DNA from: Lysobacter sp. MMG2
Lineage (GTDB): Bacteria > Pseudomonadota > Gammaproteobacteria > Xanthomonadales > Xanthomonadaceae
Assembly (NCBI RefSeq): GCF_016735495.2
Contig: NZ_JAERQY020000005.1
Location: 62,001 to 126,000 of the forward strand
Direction of reading: 5' to 3'
Length of the DNA: 64,000 nt
Shown here piece after piece: positions 16,247-25,000 of this stretch (position 1 is its first letter; the number at the start of each line of letters is the position of its first letter). Below the pieces are notes generated by a model. That model was not told the DNA's origin and did not search any database. It worked only from the letters and a program-made list of their open reading frames with translations. The position numbers were made by a program, and so were the translations under genes.

Positions 16247-18238
16247 TTGGACGCTCGGATCGCCGTACCGCAGTCCCGTGAACAGCTGTGGGCCCTGCTC
16301 GCCGAAGCCGCGGAGATCGAACACCACCTGATGTGCTGCTACCTGTATGCGGCCTTCAGCCTGAAGGAGCGCACCGACGAAGACCTGTCGGAGGCCGAGC
16401 TGCAGGCCGTCCAGCGCTGGCGGCAGGAGATCCTCTCCGTTTCGGTCGAGGAGATGGGGCACCTCGCCATCGTGTGCAACATCCTCTCCGCGCTCGGCGC
16501 GCCGGCGCACCTGGTGCACCAGAACTTTCCGATCCCGCCCGGCTACCACCCGTCCGGCGTCGTGGTGAAGCTGGCCCCGTTCAACCGCCAGACGCTCACG
16601 CACTTCATCTACCTGGAGCGGCCCGACGATGCCGACGTGCAGGACGGTGAAGGCTTCGAACCGCCGCAGCGTTATTCGCGCGCGCTCGGCATGGACCGCC
16701 TGATGACGGTGTGCACCGATTACGACACCGTCGGCGAGCTGTACCACTCCATCTCGGCGGGCCTGGCGCACCTGAGCCAGTCGATGGGCGAACGGGTGCT
16801 GTTTGTCGGCAATCCGGAACACCAGCTCGACAGCGACGTGGCGCGGTTGCCGGGCCTGAAGACCGTGCGTTGCCTGCGCACCGCGCTGGAGGCGATCGAC
16901 GCGATCGTCCGCCAGGGCGAAGGCGCGGACTCGTGCAGCGAAGACTCGCATTACCAGCGGTTCCTGCGCATCGGCCGCGAGTTCGACGCGCTCGTGCAGG
17001 CGCGGCCGGCGTTCCGTCCCGCGCGGATGAGCGCGCACAACCCGGTGATGCGCCCGCCGCCGACGCCGGAAGGCCGGCTGTGGATCAGCGAGGAACCCGC
17101 GGCCGCGCTGCTGGACCTGGGCAACGCGCTGTACAACCACTGCCTGCGCTGCGTGTCGCTGGCCTACGGCGACGTAGGCCGCCCGTCGCAGATCGCGCTG
17201 GTGGCCGCGGGCATCGACCTGATGCACCTGCTCACGCCCGTCGCGACACTGCTGGGCACGCTGCCCGCCAACCCTGCCCTGCCGCAGGCCACCGCGGGAC
17301 TGAGCTTCGCCACCATCCGTTCCTCCGCCGCGCTGATGGGCGAAGCCGGCAGCGTGGACGTGCTGGTCGAGCGGTTGCACGAGATGAGCGGTCGTTGCGA
17401 GCGGATCATGCAGAAGCATCCCGAACTCGTGTCGCTGCTGGACGTCACGCGTGCCGGCACGGAACGCCTCGCGCGGCGCCTGGCCGCGCAGGCCGAACAG
17501 TGCCGCCGCGAGGAAGCGGCGATGCGCGCCACGCCCACGAATGTCGCCGCGCCGGAGCACGCGGTGGCGGCCAACGAAGCGCCGCAGCCGCAGCGCCTGC
17601 CCGATGGCGTGGAAATCATTGCCGGTGCGCAGGTCGACATCGTCTACAACGGAGCGCGATGCATCCACGCGCGCCATTGCGTGCTCGGACTGCCGCGCGT
17701 GTTCCGCGCCAATACGCCCGGCGCCTGGATCCATCCCGATGCGGCGACGACGGAGGACTTGGTGACGGTCGCGCACATGTGCCCGTCCGGCGCCATCGGC
17801 TACCGTCGCCACGACGGCGGCGCGGAGGAAGCGCCGCCGCCGGTGAACCTGATCCAGCTGCGCGAGAACGGCCCACTGGGCGTGCGCGCTCAGATCGTGC
17901 TCGACGGCGAGCCCATCGGCATGCGCGCCGTGCTGTGCCGTTGCGGGGCCTCCAAGCGCAAGCCCTTCTGCGATGGCAGCCACAACGACGTGCAGTTCCG
18001 CGCATCGGGTGAACCCGACAGCATCGAATCGGCCGCCCTGCCCGCGCGCAACGGGCCGTTGAACATCGACCCGGAAACGGACGGCCCGCTCATCATCCAC
18101 GGGAACGTCGAAATCTGCTGTGGCACGGGGCGGACGATCAGGCGCATGACGTCGGCGCGCCTGTGCCGCTGCGGCGGGTCGTCGAACAAGCCGTTCTGCG
18201 ACAACACGCATCGTCGCAATGGCTTTCGCAGTGGGTGA
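16247..18238 (+). CDS. Ferritin-like + 4Fe-4S + two CDGSH iron-sulfur domains, one fusion protein
   Basis: A 663-residue multidomain iron protein. Residues 1-230 resemble the VioB/RebD-type ferritin-like domain (EIEHHLMCCYLYAAFSL and EEMGHLAIVCNIL supply Glu and His ligands). A helical middle follows. Residues 462-520 match the divergent 4Fe-4S mono-cluster domain (CIHARHCV ... AHMCPSGAIGY). Two CDGSH domains close the protein: CRCGASKRKPFCDGSH near 563 and CRCGGSSNKPFCDNTH near 640. It starts with TTG at 16247, eight bases after GGAGG; the ATG at 16239 is out of frame. It probably binds a di-iron site plus several clusters in the cytoplasm. The reaction is unknown. Confidence 0.88.
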   Translation: MDARIAVPQSREQLWALLAEAAEIEHHLMCCYLYAAFSLKERTDEDLSEAELQAVQRWRQEILSVSVEEMGHLAIVCNILSALGAPAHLVHQNFPIPPGYHPSGVVVKLAPFNRQTLTHFIYLERPDDADVQDGEGFEPPQRYSRALGMDRLMTVCTDYDTVGELYHSISAGLAHLSQSMGERVLFVGNPEHQLDSDVARLPGLKTVRCLRTALEAIDAIVRQGEGADSCSEDSHYQRFLRIGREFDALVQARPAFRPARMSAHNPVMRPPPTPEGRLWISEEPAAALLDLGNALYNHCLRCVSLAYGDVGRPSQIALVAAGIDLMHLLTPVATLLGTLPANPALPQATAGLSFATIRSSAALMGEAGSVDVLVERLHEMSGRCERIMQKHPELVSLLDVTRAGTERLARRLAAQAEQCRREEAAMRATPTNVAAPEHAVAANEAPQPQRLPDGVEIIAGAQVDIVYNGARCIHARHCVLGLPRVFRANTPGAWIHPDAATTEDLVTVAHMCPSGAIGYRRHDGGAEEAPPPVNLIQLRENGPLGVRAQIVLDGEPIGMRAVLCRCGASKRKPFCDGSHNDVQFRASGEPDSIESAALPARNGPLNIDPETDGPLIIHGNVEICCGTGRTIRRMTSARLCRCGGSSNKPFCDNTHRRNGFRSG

Positions 18239-18269
18239 GATGCGCAGGTCGTTGTTGAGCGCCCTTACC

Positions 18270-18555
18270 GTCATCCCGGCGAAGGCCGGGATCCAGGCCG
18301 GCAGCGTGCGGGCACTCACGCCAGGGTGAACTCCCTCCCCGTCATTCCCGCGAAAGCGGGAATCCAGGGACGTTTCACGCCTTGCCGATGGCGTGCGGAT
18401 CGCGATGGCCAAGCTGTTGCAGCTGGCATGCCCAAAGGTGGAGCGTGGAAAGTCCCTGGATTCCCGCCTTCGCGGGAATGACGGTGTGCTGGTTTACCGG
18501 AGAGGAAGTGCCCACACGCAATGGGCCTGGATCCCGACCTTCGCCGGGATGACAG
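18270..18555. repeat. Cluster of four palindromic REP-like repeats
   Basis: Four copies of a roughly 30-base palindrome (core TCATTCCCGCGAAAGCGGGA) fill most of the 414-base gap between the CDGSH gene and the cytochrome gene. Copies at about 18270-18299 and 18340-18370 point one way; those at 18452-18484 and 18527-18555 are inverted, so the cluster could fold into a large nested hairpin. A fifth copy lies at 55056-55084. They may stop or protect transcripts. Nothing else is evident in 18239-18652. Confidence 0.85.
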
Positions 18556-18652
18556 TGGAATCGGCCGCGCGCCACCGACCACGGACGGCAATCGCAACCA
18601 CGCTCTTCAAACCGAGCTCTTCAGACGGAGCTCTTCAGATGAACTCTTCGAA

Positions 18653-19297
18653 CTAGCTCTTCGGACATGCCGCTCCGCTGGCGATCCACGCATCGATCAG
18701 CGCACCGAACTGCTTCTGCGTGCCCGGCGCCGGCGTTCGGCCGGAGCCTGGATTCCATGCCCATCCCACCAGCGTGTCGGTGCCCATGTGATGGCTGATC
18801 TTCGCCAGGTCGCGGTTGCCGTTGCGCTTGAGATCCTTCAGCTGTTCGCAGATCTCGCCGATCGACTTGCCCTGCCAGGCCATCGACGCCGGTGCCAGCG
18901 CCCAGTGCGAATCGCCGGGAATGCTGCGCAGCGTGTCGCCCAACGTCATCGAGTTCACCTTGCCGTGGCAACTGCTGCACGGCATGCCGGGCGGGCCGTG
19001 GTCGTCGGGTCCGCCGGTCACCTCGGGCACGTGCGCGTGCAGGTCATCGCCCTGCGTGGGCGCACGCTCCACCGGATGGCAATTGAGGCAACGAGGGTGC
19101 TGCAACACCTTGCCCGCTTCCTCGAACAGCGCGACCGAGCGCTTGCGCTCATCGGTGATCGAATCGAACTCCGACACGGCCTTCAAGGTGGCGCCGGAGG
19201 TGGCGGCCTTCGGCGCCGTGTTCTGCGCCCACGCGACGGCCACGCACAGCAACACGCCCGATGCCGCCGCGAGGGCCACGACTGCATTACGCTTCAT
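18653..19297 (-). CDS. Di-heme c-type cytochrome, exported
   Basis: A 214-residue protein with a signal peptide (VVALAAASGVLLCVAVAWAQ) and two heme-binding CxxCH motifs, CLNCH (about residue 72) and CSSCH (about residue 107). It should be a periplasmic or membrane-attached cytochrome c. Its start overlaps the end of iorB by 11 bases, so the three genes iorA-iorB-cytochrome form one operon. Since IorAB has no FAD subunit, this cytochrome is the natural electron acceptor. No function beyond electron transfer can be read. Confidence 0.85.
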   Translation of the reverse strand: MKRNAVVALAAASGVLLCVAVAWAQNTAPKAATSGATLKAVSEFDSITDERKRSVALFEEAGKVLQHPRCLNCHPVERAPTQGDDLHAHVPEVTGGPDDHGPPGMPCSSCHGKVNSMTLGDTLRSIPGDSHWALAPASMAWQGKSIGEICEQLKDLKRNGNRDLAKISHHMGTDTLVGWAWNPGSGRTPAPGTQKQFGALIDAWIASGAACPKS

Positions 19298-21497
19298 GAC
19301 GGCCTCCTTTCAGCAATTCGGTGTCGATGGGAAGATCGAACACGCGCTTGCCGGTGGCGTGGAAGATCGCGTTCGTGACGGCCGGGAAGATGCCCGACGT
19401 CCCCGGCTCGCCGACGCCGCCCGGATCGGCCGTGCTCGGCACGATGTGAACTTCCACCGGTGGCGTGTCGCGCATGCGCAGCACGGGATAGGTGTCGAAG
19501 TTGCTTTCGACGATGCGCCCGCGTGCGACGGTGATCCTGCCGTACTGCACGGCGGACAGGCCGTACACCACGCCGCTCATCAGCTGCGCCTTCACGATGT
19601 CCGGGTTCACGGCCACGCCGCAGTCGATGGCGCACACCACGCGCTCGACCTTGTACTTTCCGTCCGGCGCCACGCGCACTTGCGCCACGGTCGCCAGGAA
19701 GCTGCCGAAGCCGTCCTGCACCGACATGCCCAGTCCTTGCCCGCGTTCGAGCTTGCGGCCCCAGCCGGCCTTCTGCGCGGCCAGTTCCATCACGGCGAGC
19801 GAACGCGGGCTCTTGCCCAGCAGGCGCCTGCGGTATTCCACCGGATCGATGCCGGCGCGCTGCGCCAGGTCGTCGATCACCGACTCCACCACGAACACGT
19901 TGCGCGTATGGCCCACGCCGCGCCAGTTGCCCACATGCAGGCCCGTGGGCGGTTCCTGGCGCACGAAGTCGACGCGCGCGTTGGCGAAGTCGTACGGCCC
20001 GGCAGCGCCGTTGACCGCATCGAAGTCGACGCCGTCCTTGAAGAAGATCGGCAGGAACGTCGCCATGATCGCCGGCCCGACCACGCGGTGGTGGAAGCTC
20101 ACCGGCATTCCCTCGCGATCGGTGCCGACCCAGACGCGGCTGTGGTTGTGATAGCGGAAGTAATCCTGCTGGATGTCTTCCTCGCGGCTCCAGATCACCT
20201 TCACCGGCGCGTCCACGTGCTTGGCGATGCGCACCGCCTGGTGCACGTAGTCGGCTTCCAGGCGTCGGCCGAATCCGCCGCCGAGCAGATGGTTGTGCAC
20301 GATCACCTTGTCCAGCGGCAGACCGCTGGCTTCGGACGCGCGCTTTTGCGCGCGCCCCAGCACCTGGCAGCCAACCCACACCTCGCAGCGATCCTTCGTC
20401 ACGTGCGCGGTGCAGTTGATCGGCTCCATCGTCGCGTGCGCGAGCATGGGCTGGCGGAACGTCGCCTCGTAGCGTTTTGCGGGACGCGCGGCGGCGACAT
20501 CGCCGACTTTCACCGCGACCACGCCCTCGCGCTCCAGTGCGGCGTCGCATTGCGCCACCAGCGCGGCGGTGTCGACGTTGGCGTTGGCGCCTTCGTTCCA
20601 GCGGATGTCCAGCGCCGCCAAACCCTTGCGCGCCGCCCAGGTGTGGTCGGCGACCACCGCCACCAGATCGTCCAGCACCACGACCTGGCGCACGCCGCGC
20701 ACCGCCAGCGCGGGCGCCTGGTCCACGCCGGCCACCTTGCCGTCGAACACCGGCGTGGCGCGCACGGCGGCGTAGCGCACGCCTTGCGGCAGTGCATCGA
20801 TGCCGAACTTCGCCGTGCCGTTGACCTTCGCGGGCGTGTCGACACGCTTCACCGAATGGCCCACCAGCTTGTATTCGGACAGCGGCTTCAACGGCGCCTT
20901 CTGCGCCGGCGCCGGAAGTGTCGCCGCGGCGGCCACCAGTTCGCCGTAGCCCAGTCGCTGGTTGTTGCCCGTGTGGATGACCTGGCCGTGTTCGGTGCGC
21001 AGCTCGGAGGGCTGCGCGTTCCATCGCTTGGCGGCGGCGGCCACCAGCAATGCACGCGTGTCCGCGCCGGCCTGCCGCAACGTCGCCCAGCTTCCCGGCA
21101 GCGAGGCCGAACCGCCGGTGACCTGCCCGCCGAACACGGGATGGCTGTAGAGCGTCTCGTCCGGCGGTGCGGGTTCCACCTTCACCTGATCCAGACCGAC
21201 ATCGAGTTCCTCGGCCAGCAGCTGCGCCTGCGAGGTGTACGCACCCTGGCCCATTTCCACGTACGGCACGACCAGCGTCACCGCGCCGTCGGGGGCGATG
21301 CGGATGAACGCGTTCGCGCTCCACGGTTTGGCGCCTTTGCCGGCGCGCGCGGCGGCCGCCTGCGTGGGGCCGCCGAGTTGGAAACCCACCACGAGGCTGC
21401 CGCCGACCGCGGCGACCGTCTGCAGGAACGCACGCCGCGACTGGCGGATTCCGCCCAATGCCGTCGCGAGGGTTTCGTCGCGGGAATCGGCGCTCAT
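19287..21497 (-). CDS. iorB: Isoquinoline 1-oxidoreductase-type molybdenum hydroxylase, large subunit
   Basis: A 736-residue large subunit of the xanthine-oxidase family that binds the molybdenum pyranopterin cofactor and hydroxylates aldehydes or N-heterocycles. A Tat signal is present ([16 protein letters not shown] at residues 21-22), so it should be exported folded. Cofactor-binding motifs include [17 protein letters not shown]-like PVEYRRRLL and the active-site glutamate region [10 protein letters not shown] near the C-terminus. Its start overlaps the end of iorA by four bases and its end overlaps the cytochrome gene by 11. The same layout is seen in known ior operons. The natural substrate is unknown; isoquinoline is only the name-giving one. 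Confidence 0.93.
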   Translation of the reverse strand: MSADSRDETLATALGGIRQSRRAFLQTVAAVGGSLVVGFQLGGPTQAAAARAGKGAKPWSANAFIRIAPDGAVTLVVPYVEMGQGAYTSQAQLLAEELDVGLDQVKVEPAPPDETLYSHPVFGGQVTGGSASLPGSWATLRQAGADTRALLVAAAAKRWNAQPSELRTEHGQVIHTGNNQRLGYGELVAAAATLPAPAQKAPLKPLSEYKLVGHSVKRVDTPAKVNGTAKFGIDALPQGVRYAAVRATPVFDGKVAGVDQAPALAVRGVRQVVVLDDLVAVVADHTWAARKGLAALDIRWNEGANANVDTAALVAQCDAALEREGVVAVKVGDVAAARPAKRYEATFRQPMLAHATMEPINCTAHVTKDRCEVWVGCQVLGRAQKRASEASGLPLDKVIVHNHLLGGGFGRRLEADYVHQAVRIAKHVDAPVKVIWSREEDIQQDYFRYHNHSRVWVGTDREGMPVSFHHRVVGPAIMATFLPIFFKDGVDFDAVNGAAGPYDFANARVDFVRQEPPTGLHVGNWRGVGHTRNVFVVESVIDDLAQRAGIDPVEYRRRLLGKSPRSLAVMELAAQKAGWGRKLERGQGLGMSVQDGFGSFLATVAQVRVAPDGKYKVERVVCAIDCGVAVNPDIVKAQLMSGVVYGLSAVQYGRITVARGRIVESNFDTYPVLRMRDTPPVEVHIVPSTADPGGVGEPGTSGIFPAVTNAIFHATGKRVFDLPIDTELLKGGRHEA

Positions 21498-21973
21498 GAC
21501 GCGTCTCCCCGTCCGCCCACCTGCCGGGCCGCCAGCTTGATGGCGCCGCGGATGCGCTCGTACGTGCCGCAGCGGCAGATGTTGCCGCTCATGATGCCGT
21601 CGATGTCGTCGTCACTGGGCGCGGCATTGCCGGCCAGCAGCGCGGCCGCCGACATGAGCTGCCCGGACTGGCAGTACCCGCACTGGACGACTTCGTTGTC
21701 GAGCCACGCCTTCTGCAACGCGCGTCCGACCGGCACTTCATGCAGCGCCTCGATGGTGCGTACCTGCGAATCGCCGACGGCGGCGATCGGCGTGATGCAC
21801 GATCGGCGCGGCACGCCATCGATGTGCACCGTGCAGGCGCCGCACAGGGCGACACCGCAACCGAATTTGGTGCCCGTCAGGTGCAGCACGTCGCGCAGCA
21901 CCCACAGCAACGGGGTGTCGTCGTCGACATCCACCGTGTGCCGCACCCCATTGACCATGATCGTTGCTGGCAT
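21494..21973 (-). CDS. iorA: Isoquinoline 1-oxidoreductase-type molybdenum hydroxylase, 2Fe-2S subunit
   Basis: A 159-residue small subunit carrying two 2Fe-2S clusters that pass electrons from the molybdenum site. The plant-ferredoxin-like N-terminal cluster is [10 protein letters not shown] with a later Cys in SCITP; the C-terminal helical cluster is CGYCQSGQ and [10 protein letters not shown]. The length is normal for the family. The stop overlaps the iorB start (ATGA, four bases), so translation is probably coupled. No Tat signal is seen, so it should travel with IorB. There is no FAD subunit nearby. This is the first gene of the operon. Confidence 0.94.
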   Translation of the reverse strand: MPATIMVNGVRHTVDVDDDTPLLWVLRDVLHLTGTKFGCGVALCGACTVHIDGVPRRSCITPIAAVGDSQVRTIEALHEVPVGRALQKAWLDNEVVQCGYCQSGQLMSAAALLAGNAAPSDDDIDGIMSGNICRCGTYERIRGAIKLAARQVGGRGDAS

Positions 21974-22188
21974 CGGAATCTCTCGCTGGCAACGGCGCCG
22001 GCCGCGAAGTCATCGCAGCGAGCACCAGGTGACCGTCCATGGAAAAACGATCTGCAACCCACCGGCAACGTAGCAGCCGGGACCGCGTGGGCGCTGGCAC
22101 GGGATTGCGGAAAGATCGCCCGATCGTCGCGCATTCCGCCCACCTGCCGCCTCTTCCACCGCCACGCGCGTGCGCGCGGCGCCACGCC

Positions 22189-23055
22189 TCAGCCGCTGCT
22201 GCCCGAGACCTTTCTCTGTCGTGCCTGCAAGGCCTCCTGGAACGTCCGCTTCACCGGCCCCAGCGCCTGCACGAACTCCAGTTGCTCGCCCTCCGGACCC
22301 TTGCAGTAGATCAGCGACCATCCGTCGGACTGTCCCTGGGTGATGCGGTTGGAATTGGCATCCAGCGGCGCGGCCCGGCGCTGCTGCTCGGTGGTGACGG
22401 TGATGACGCGGTTGGCCTTCACTTGCGTCATGCCGCGACGCGCGCACTCGGCTTCCAGGTCGCGGATGAAAACGTTGAAGTCGACGTCGTCGCGCAGGTA
22501 GAAGCAGATGTGCATCGATCGCGGGAACGCCGGGCTCATCAGCTCGCGCGGGTCGGCGAAGCTGTTGCCGCGTCCCATCGGCTGGTCCGAGTCGCGGTAC
22601 TGCAGCAACTCGATGACGACGTTGTCGAACTGGATGAAGCGCACGTCCAGCCGTTGCGCACCGCCGCGCAGGTCGGGAATGCCGCGCGTGCGCGGATTGA
22701 CGCCGCGCTCGCGCGCGAGGATGTCCTCGTCGGTGAGCAGCGTGTTGTGGATGCGTTCTCCCTGGAAGTCGCCGTCGCGCATCACTTCCGTGCCGCCGAG
22801 CACCTGCGTGTAGAACGCGTAGGCGCGCTCCATGTTCTGCACCGTCAGGCCGAAATGCTGGACGCCCTGCAACCTCGCACCCAACGAACCCGCCGCAAGC
22901 GGCGCACCGGCATCGGCCTGGGCGGCGGCCGCGAGCGGCATCGCCGAGGCCGCCAGGCCCGCGAGCACGGCCGTGCCGGCACCGAGCACGACCTCGCGGC
23001 GTCCCGTGTCGATGGGGCCGGCGTCGGTCGGATGCGGTTGCGAACCTGTTTTCAT
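22189..23055 (-). CDS. VOC (glyoxalase/dioxygenase-fold) protein with Tat signal
   Basis: A 288-residue protein of the vicinal-oxygen-chelate fold. A Tat-like signal (TGRREVVLGAGTAVLAGLAA, RR at about residues 19-20) suggests export. The VOC core starts at LQGVQHFGLTVQNMERAYAFY, with a second half at PRSMHICFYLRDDVDF and ends in GEQLEFVQA. His and Glu at equivalent places may hold a metal. Its 5' end overlaps the monooxygenase gene by four bases (ATGA), so the two are translationally coupled. The substrate is unknown. Other family members include dioxygenases and fosfomycin-resistance enzymes. Confidence 0.82.
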   Translation of the reverse strand: MKTGSQPHPTDAGPIDTGRREVVLGAGTAVLAGLAASAMPLAAAAQADAGAPLAAGSLGARLQGVQHFGLTVQNMERAYAFYTQVLGGTEVMRDGDFQGERIHNTLLTDEDILARERGVNPRTRGIPDLRGGAQRLDVRFIQFDNVVIELLQYRDSDQPMGRGNSFADPRELMSPAFPRSMHICFYLRDDVDFNVFIRDLEAECARRGMTQVKANRVITVTTEQQRRAAPLDANSNRITQGQSDGWSLIYCKGPEGEQLEFVQALGPVKRTFQEALQARQRKVSGSSG

Positions 23056-23435
23056 GTGGCGTCTCCGGGCTTGGGCTCGCGGGTCGAAGGGGCCGGCACG
23101 AGGTCGGCGACAACGAAGGGAAGCACCACGTGGGCCTGGCGTTGCGCCAGCGTGTCGATCACGGCCAGGTAGTGCTGGAAGTGCGCGGTGCCGCGGTGCG
23201 CCGCCACGGCGGCCTGATCGCGGTAGAGCTCATCGAGGACGAAGCGCCCGGGTTCGGCGGAATCCTGCCAGATGTCCCAGCGCAGGTTGCCGGGCTCGGC
23301 GCGACTGGGGGCCACCATGCCGCGCAGCAATTCTTCCAGTGCGCGCGCCTGCCCGGGCTTCGCCGTCAGGATCGCCACGATCTTCGCGCGGGCTTCCACG
23401 ATATTCGCTCCGCCAAACCAGTCGTCGAGTTTCAT
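23052..23435 (-). CDS. Antibiotic-biosynthesis-monooxygenase (ABM) domain protein
   Basis: A 127-residue protein with a single ABM fold: KIVAILTAKPGQARALEELL starts the core, NLRWDIWQDSAEPGRFVLDE is the conserved middle and FQHYL comes from the second helix. These small alpha+beta-barrel dimers include quinol monooxygenases such as YgiN and heme-degrading enzymes. The start at 23435 (MKLDDWFGG) removes an Arg-rich upstream frame that is not conserved-looking. It overlaps the VOC gene by four bases. No catalytic residues are certain, so the reaction is not assigned. Confidence 0.85.
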   Translation of the reverse strand: MKLDDWFGGANIVEARAKIVAILTAKPGQARALEELLRGMVAPSRAEPGNLRWDIWQDSAEPGRFVLDELYRDQAAVAAHRGTAHFQHYLAVIDTLAQRQAHVVLPFVVADLVPAPSTREPKPGDAT

Positions 23436-23692
23436 GGGTCGGGCACCACGCGCACTGCGGCGGATGCGGCGGGTCGAACGATCCGCTCGATATCGCCCTG
23501 TCACCAGTCTTCCCCGGCCGCGCGCAGACAGGAAAGTAAATCCTCGTGAATTCCCGTTAGCACCGGCCCGCACCCGGCTGCGCCGGCAACGGCGCGATGC
23601 GACGGCTTAACCGCGCTTGCCAAGACTTAACGCGTCGGCCTTCGCGCGCGGGCGTAGCCTCGATCCGACGACACGACCGCGAGGAACCGGCG

Positions 23693-24853
23693 ATGACGAC
23701 CGCACGTGCATGCATCCTTTCCGCCGCCCTCACCGTGTGCGCCTGCTCCGGCCAGGACACACCCGCGCCCGCACAGGCGCCGATGACGGCCTCGGACCTG
23801 CCCCCTGCCCCGGCCGCGACGCCCACGGTCGGCCAGGTCGAGATCGTCGCCGCGCTCGACATCACGCCGGGCAACGTCACGGTCTCCAAGGACGGCCGCA
23901 CCTTCGCCAGCGTGCACGGCATGCGGCGCGGTCCGGTGCAGCTGATCGAGGTGACCGGGCGCAGCACCTACGCGCCGTTCCCGGACGATGCCTGGAACGC
24001 GAAGCCCGGCTCGGGCAAGGACGTCCTCAACACGCCGCACGGCGTGGTCATCGACGGGCAGGATCGGCTGTGGGTGATCGATCACGGCAACTGGATGGAC
24101 AAGCCGCAGCCGCCGAAGCTGCTGGCGTTCGACATCGCGTCGCGCAAGCTCGCCTTCCGCCACGATTTCGACAAGAAGGCCGCACCCGCGGGCCAGATCC
24201 TCCAGGACCTCGCAGTGGATGGAGAACGCGGCTTCGTGTACGTCGCCGATTGCGGGCCGGATCCGGCCATCGTCGTGGTCGACACCGGCAAGGGAACCGC
24301 GCGGCGTTTCAGCGGGCATCCATCGCTGCAGGCCGAGGACGTGGAACTGGTGGTCGAAGGCAAACCCCTGCTTTTCCCCGGCGCGAACGGCGTGATGGGC
24401 CCGGCGCGCGTGGGCATCAATCCGATCACGCTGTCGGCCGATGGCGAGACGGTCTTCTTCGGTTCGATGAACGGCACCAGCTGGTTCTCGGTTCCCGCGC
24501 GCCTGTTCCGCGAAGGCGCCAGCGACGAGGCGATCGGAAACGCCATCGCGCGCGTGGGCCCCAAGCCCTTGTCCGATGGCGCCGCGACGGATGCGGACGG
24601 CAACCACTTCATCACCAACCTGCCCGACAACGGCGTCGACATGCTGACCCGCGACGGCACGTTGCGGCCGCTGGTGCGCGACGCGCGTTTCCTGTGGACG
24701 GACAACGCGCACTTCGGCCAGGACTCGTGGCTGTACGTGGCGGTGAACCAGCTGCACCGCAATCCGATCTTCACCGGCGCGGAGGATCGCGGCGTGCCGC
24801 CGTACCTGATCGCCCGCGTGTGGACGGGCACGCGCGGGCTGCCCGGGCGCTGA
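23693..24853 (+). CDS. Yellow/major-royal-jelly-like (MRJP) lipoprotein
   Basis: A 386-residue protein that resembles the bacterial yellow/MRJP family, a six-bladed beta-propeller. It carries NTPHGVVIDGQDRLWVIDHG, DLAVDGERGFVYVADCG, ITLSADGETVFFGSMNG and WTDNAHFGQDSWLYVAVNQL. The N-terminus has a short hydrophobic stretch ending in VCAC, a plausible lipobox, followed by a Pro/Ala-rich linker, so it is likely a lipoprotein. The ATG at 23693 follows GAGGAACCGGCG. The gene stands alone between divergent or unrelated genes. What bacterial members do is not known. Confidence 0.86.
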   Translation: MTTARACILSAALTVCACSGQDTPAPAQAPMTASDLPPAPAATPTVGQVEIVAALDITPGNVTVSKDGRTFASVHGMRRGPVQLIEVTGRSTYAPFPDDAWNAKPGSGKDVLNTPHGVVIDGQDRLWVIDHGNWMDKPQPPKLLAFDIASRKLAFRHDFDKKAAPAGQILQDLAVDGERGFVYVADCGPDPAIVVVDTGKGTARRFSGHPSLQAEDVELVVEGKPLLFPGANGVMGPARVGINPITLSADGETVFFGSMNGTSWFSVPARLFREGASDEAIGNAIARVGPKPLSDGAATDADGNHFITNLPDNGVDMLTRDGTLRPLVRDARFLWTDNAHFGQDSWLYVAVNQLHRNPIFTGAEDRGVPPYLIARVWTGTRGLPGR

Positions 24854-25000
24854 TCGACGACGAGCCGGTTCCTCCCGCCGCGTGCCGCATCACCTGCGCA
24901 CGCGGCCCTCCGACGCGCGGCGACGACGCCACGACGCATCGCACGCGATGATGCATGCGCGCCCTCCCCGCGCGGCCCGGGCGCCACCACGGAGGAAGTC

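Noticed and set aside
16220-18412. A 730-codon minus-strand frame
   Set aside because: Antisense to the ferritin/CDGSH gene, whose cluster motifs prove the plus-strand frame.
18816-22073. A 1085-codon open frame on the plus strand
   Set aside because: It is antisense to iorA, iorB and the cytochrome gene. The real genes show full domain motifs, and this frame has only His/Arg/Ala-rich sequence.
23052-23055. Single fused VOC-ABM gene
   Set aside because: The two frames differ and meet in an ATGA overlap, so they are two coupled genes, not a fusion or frameshift.
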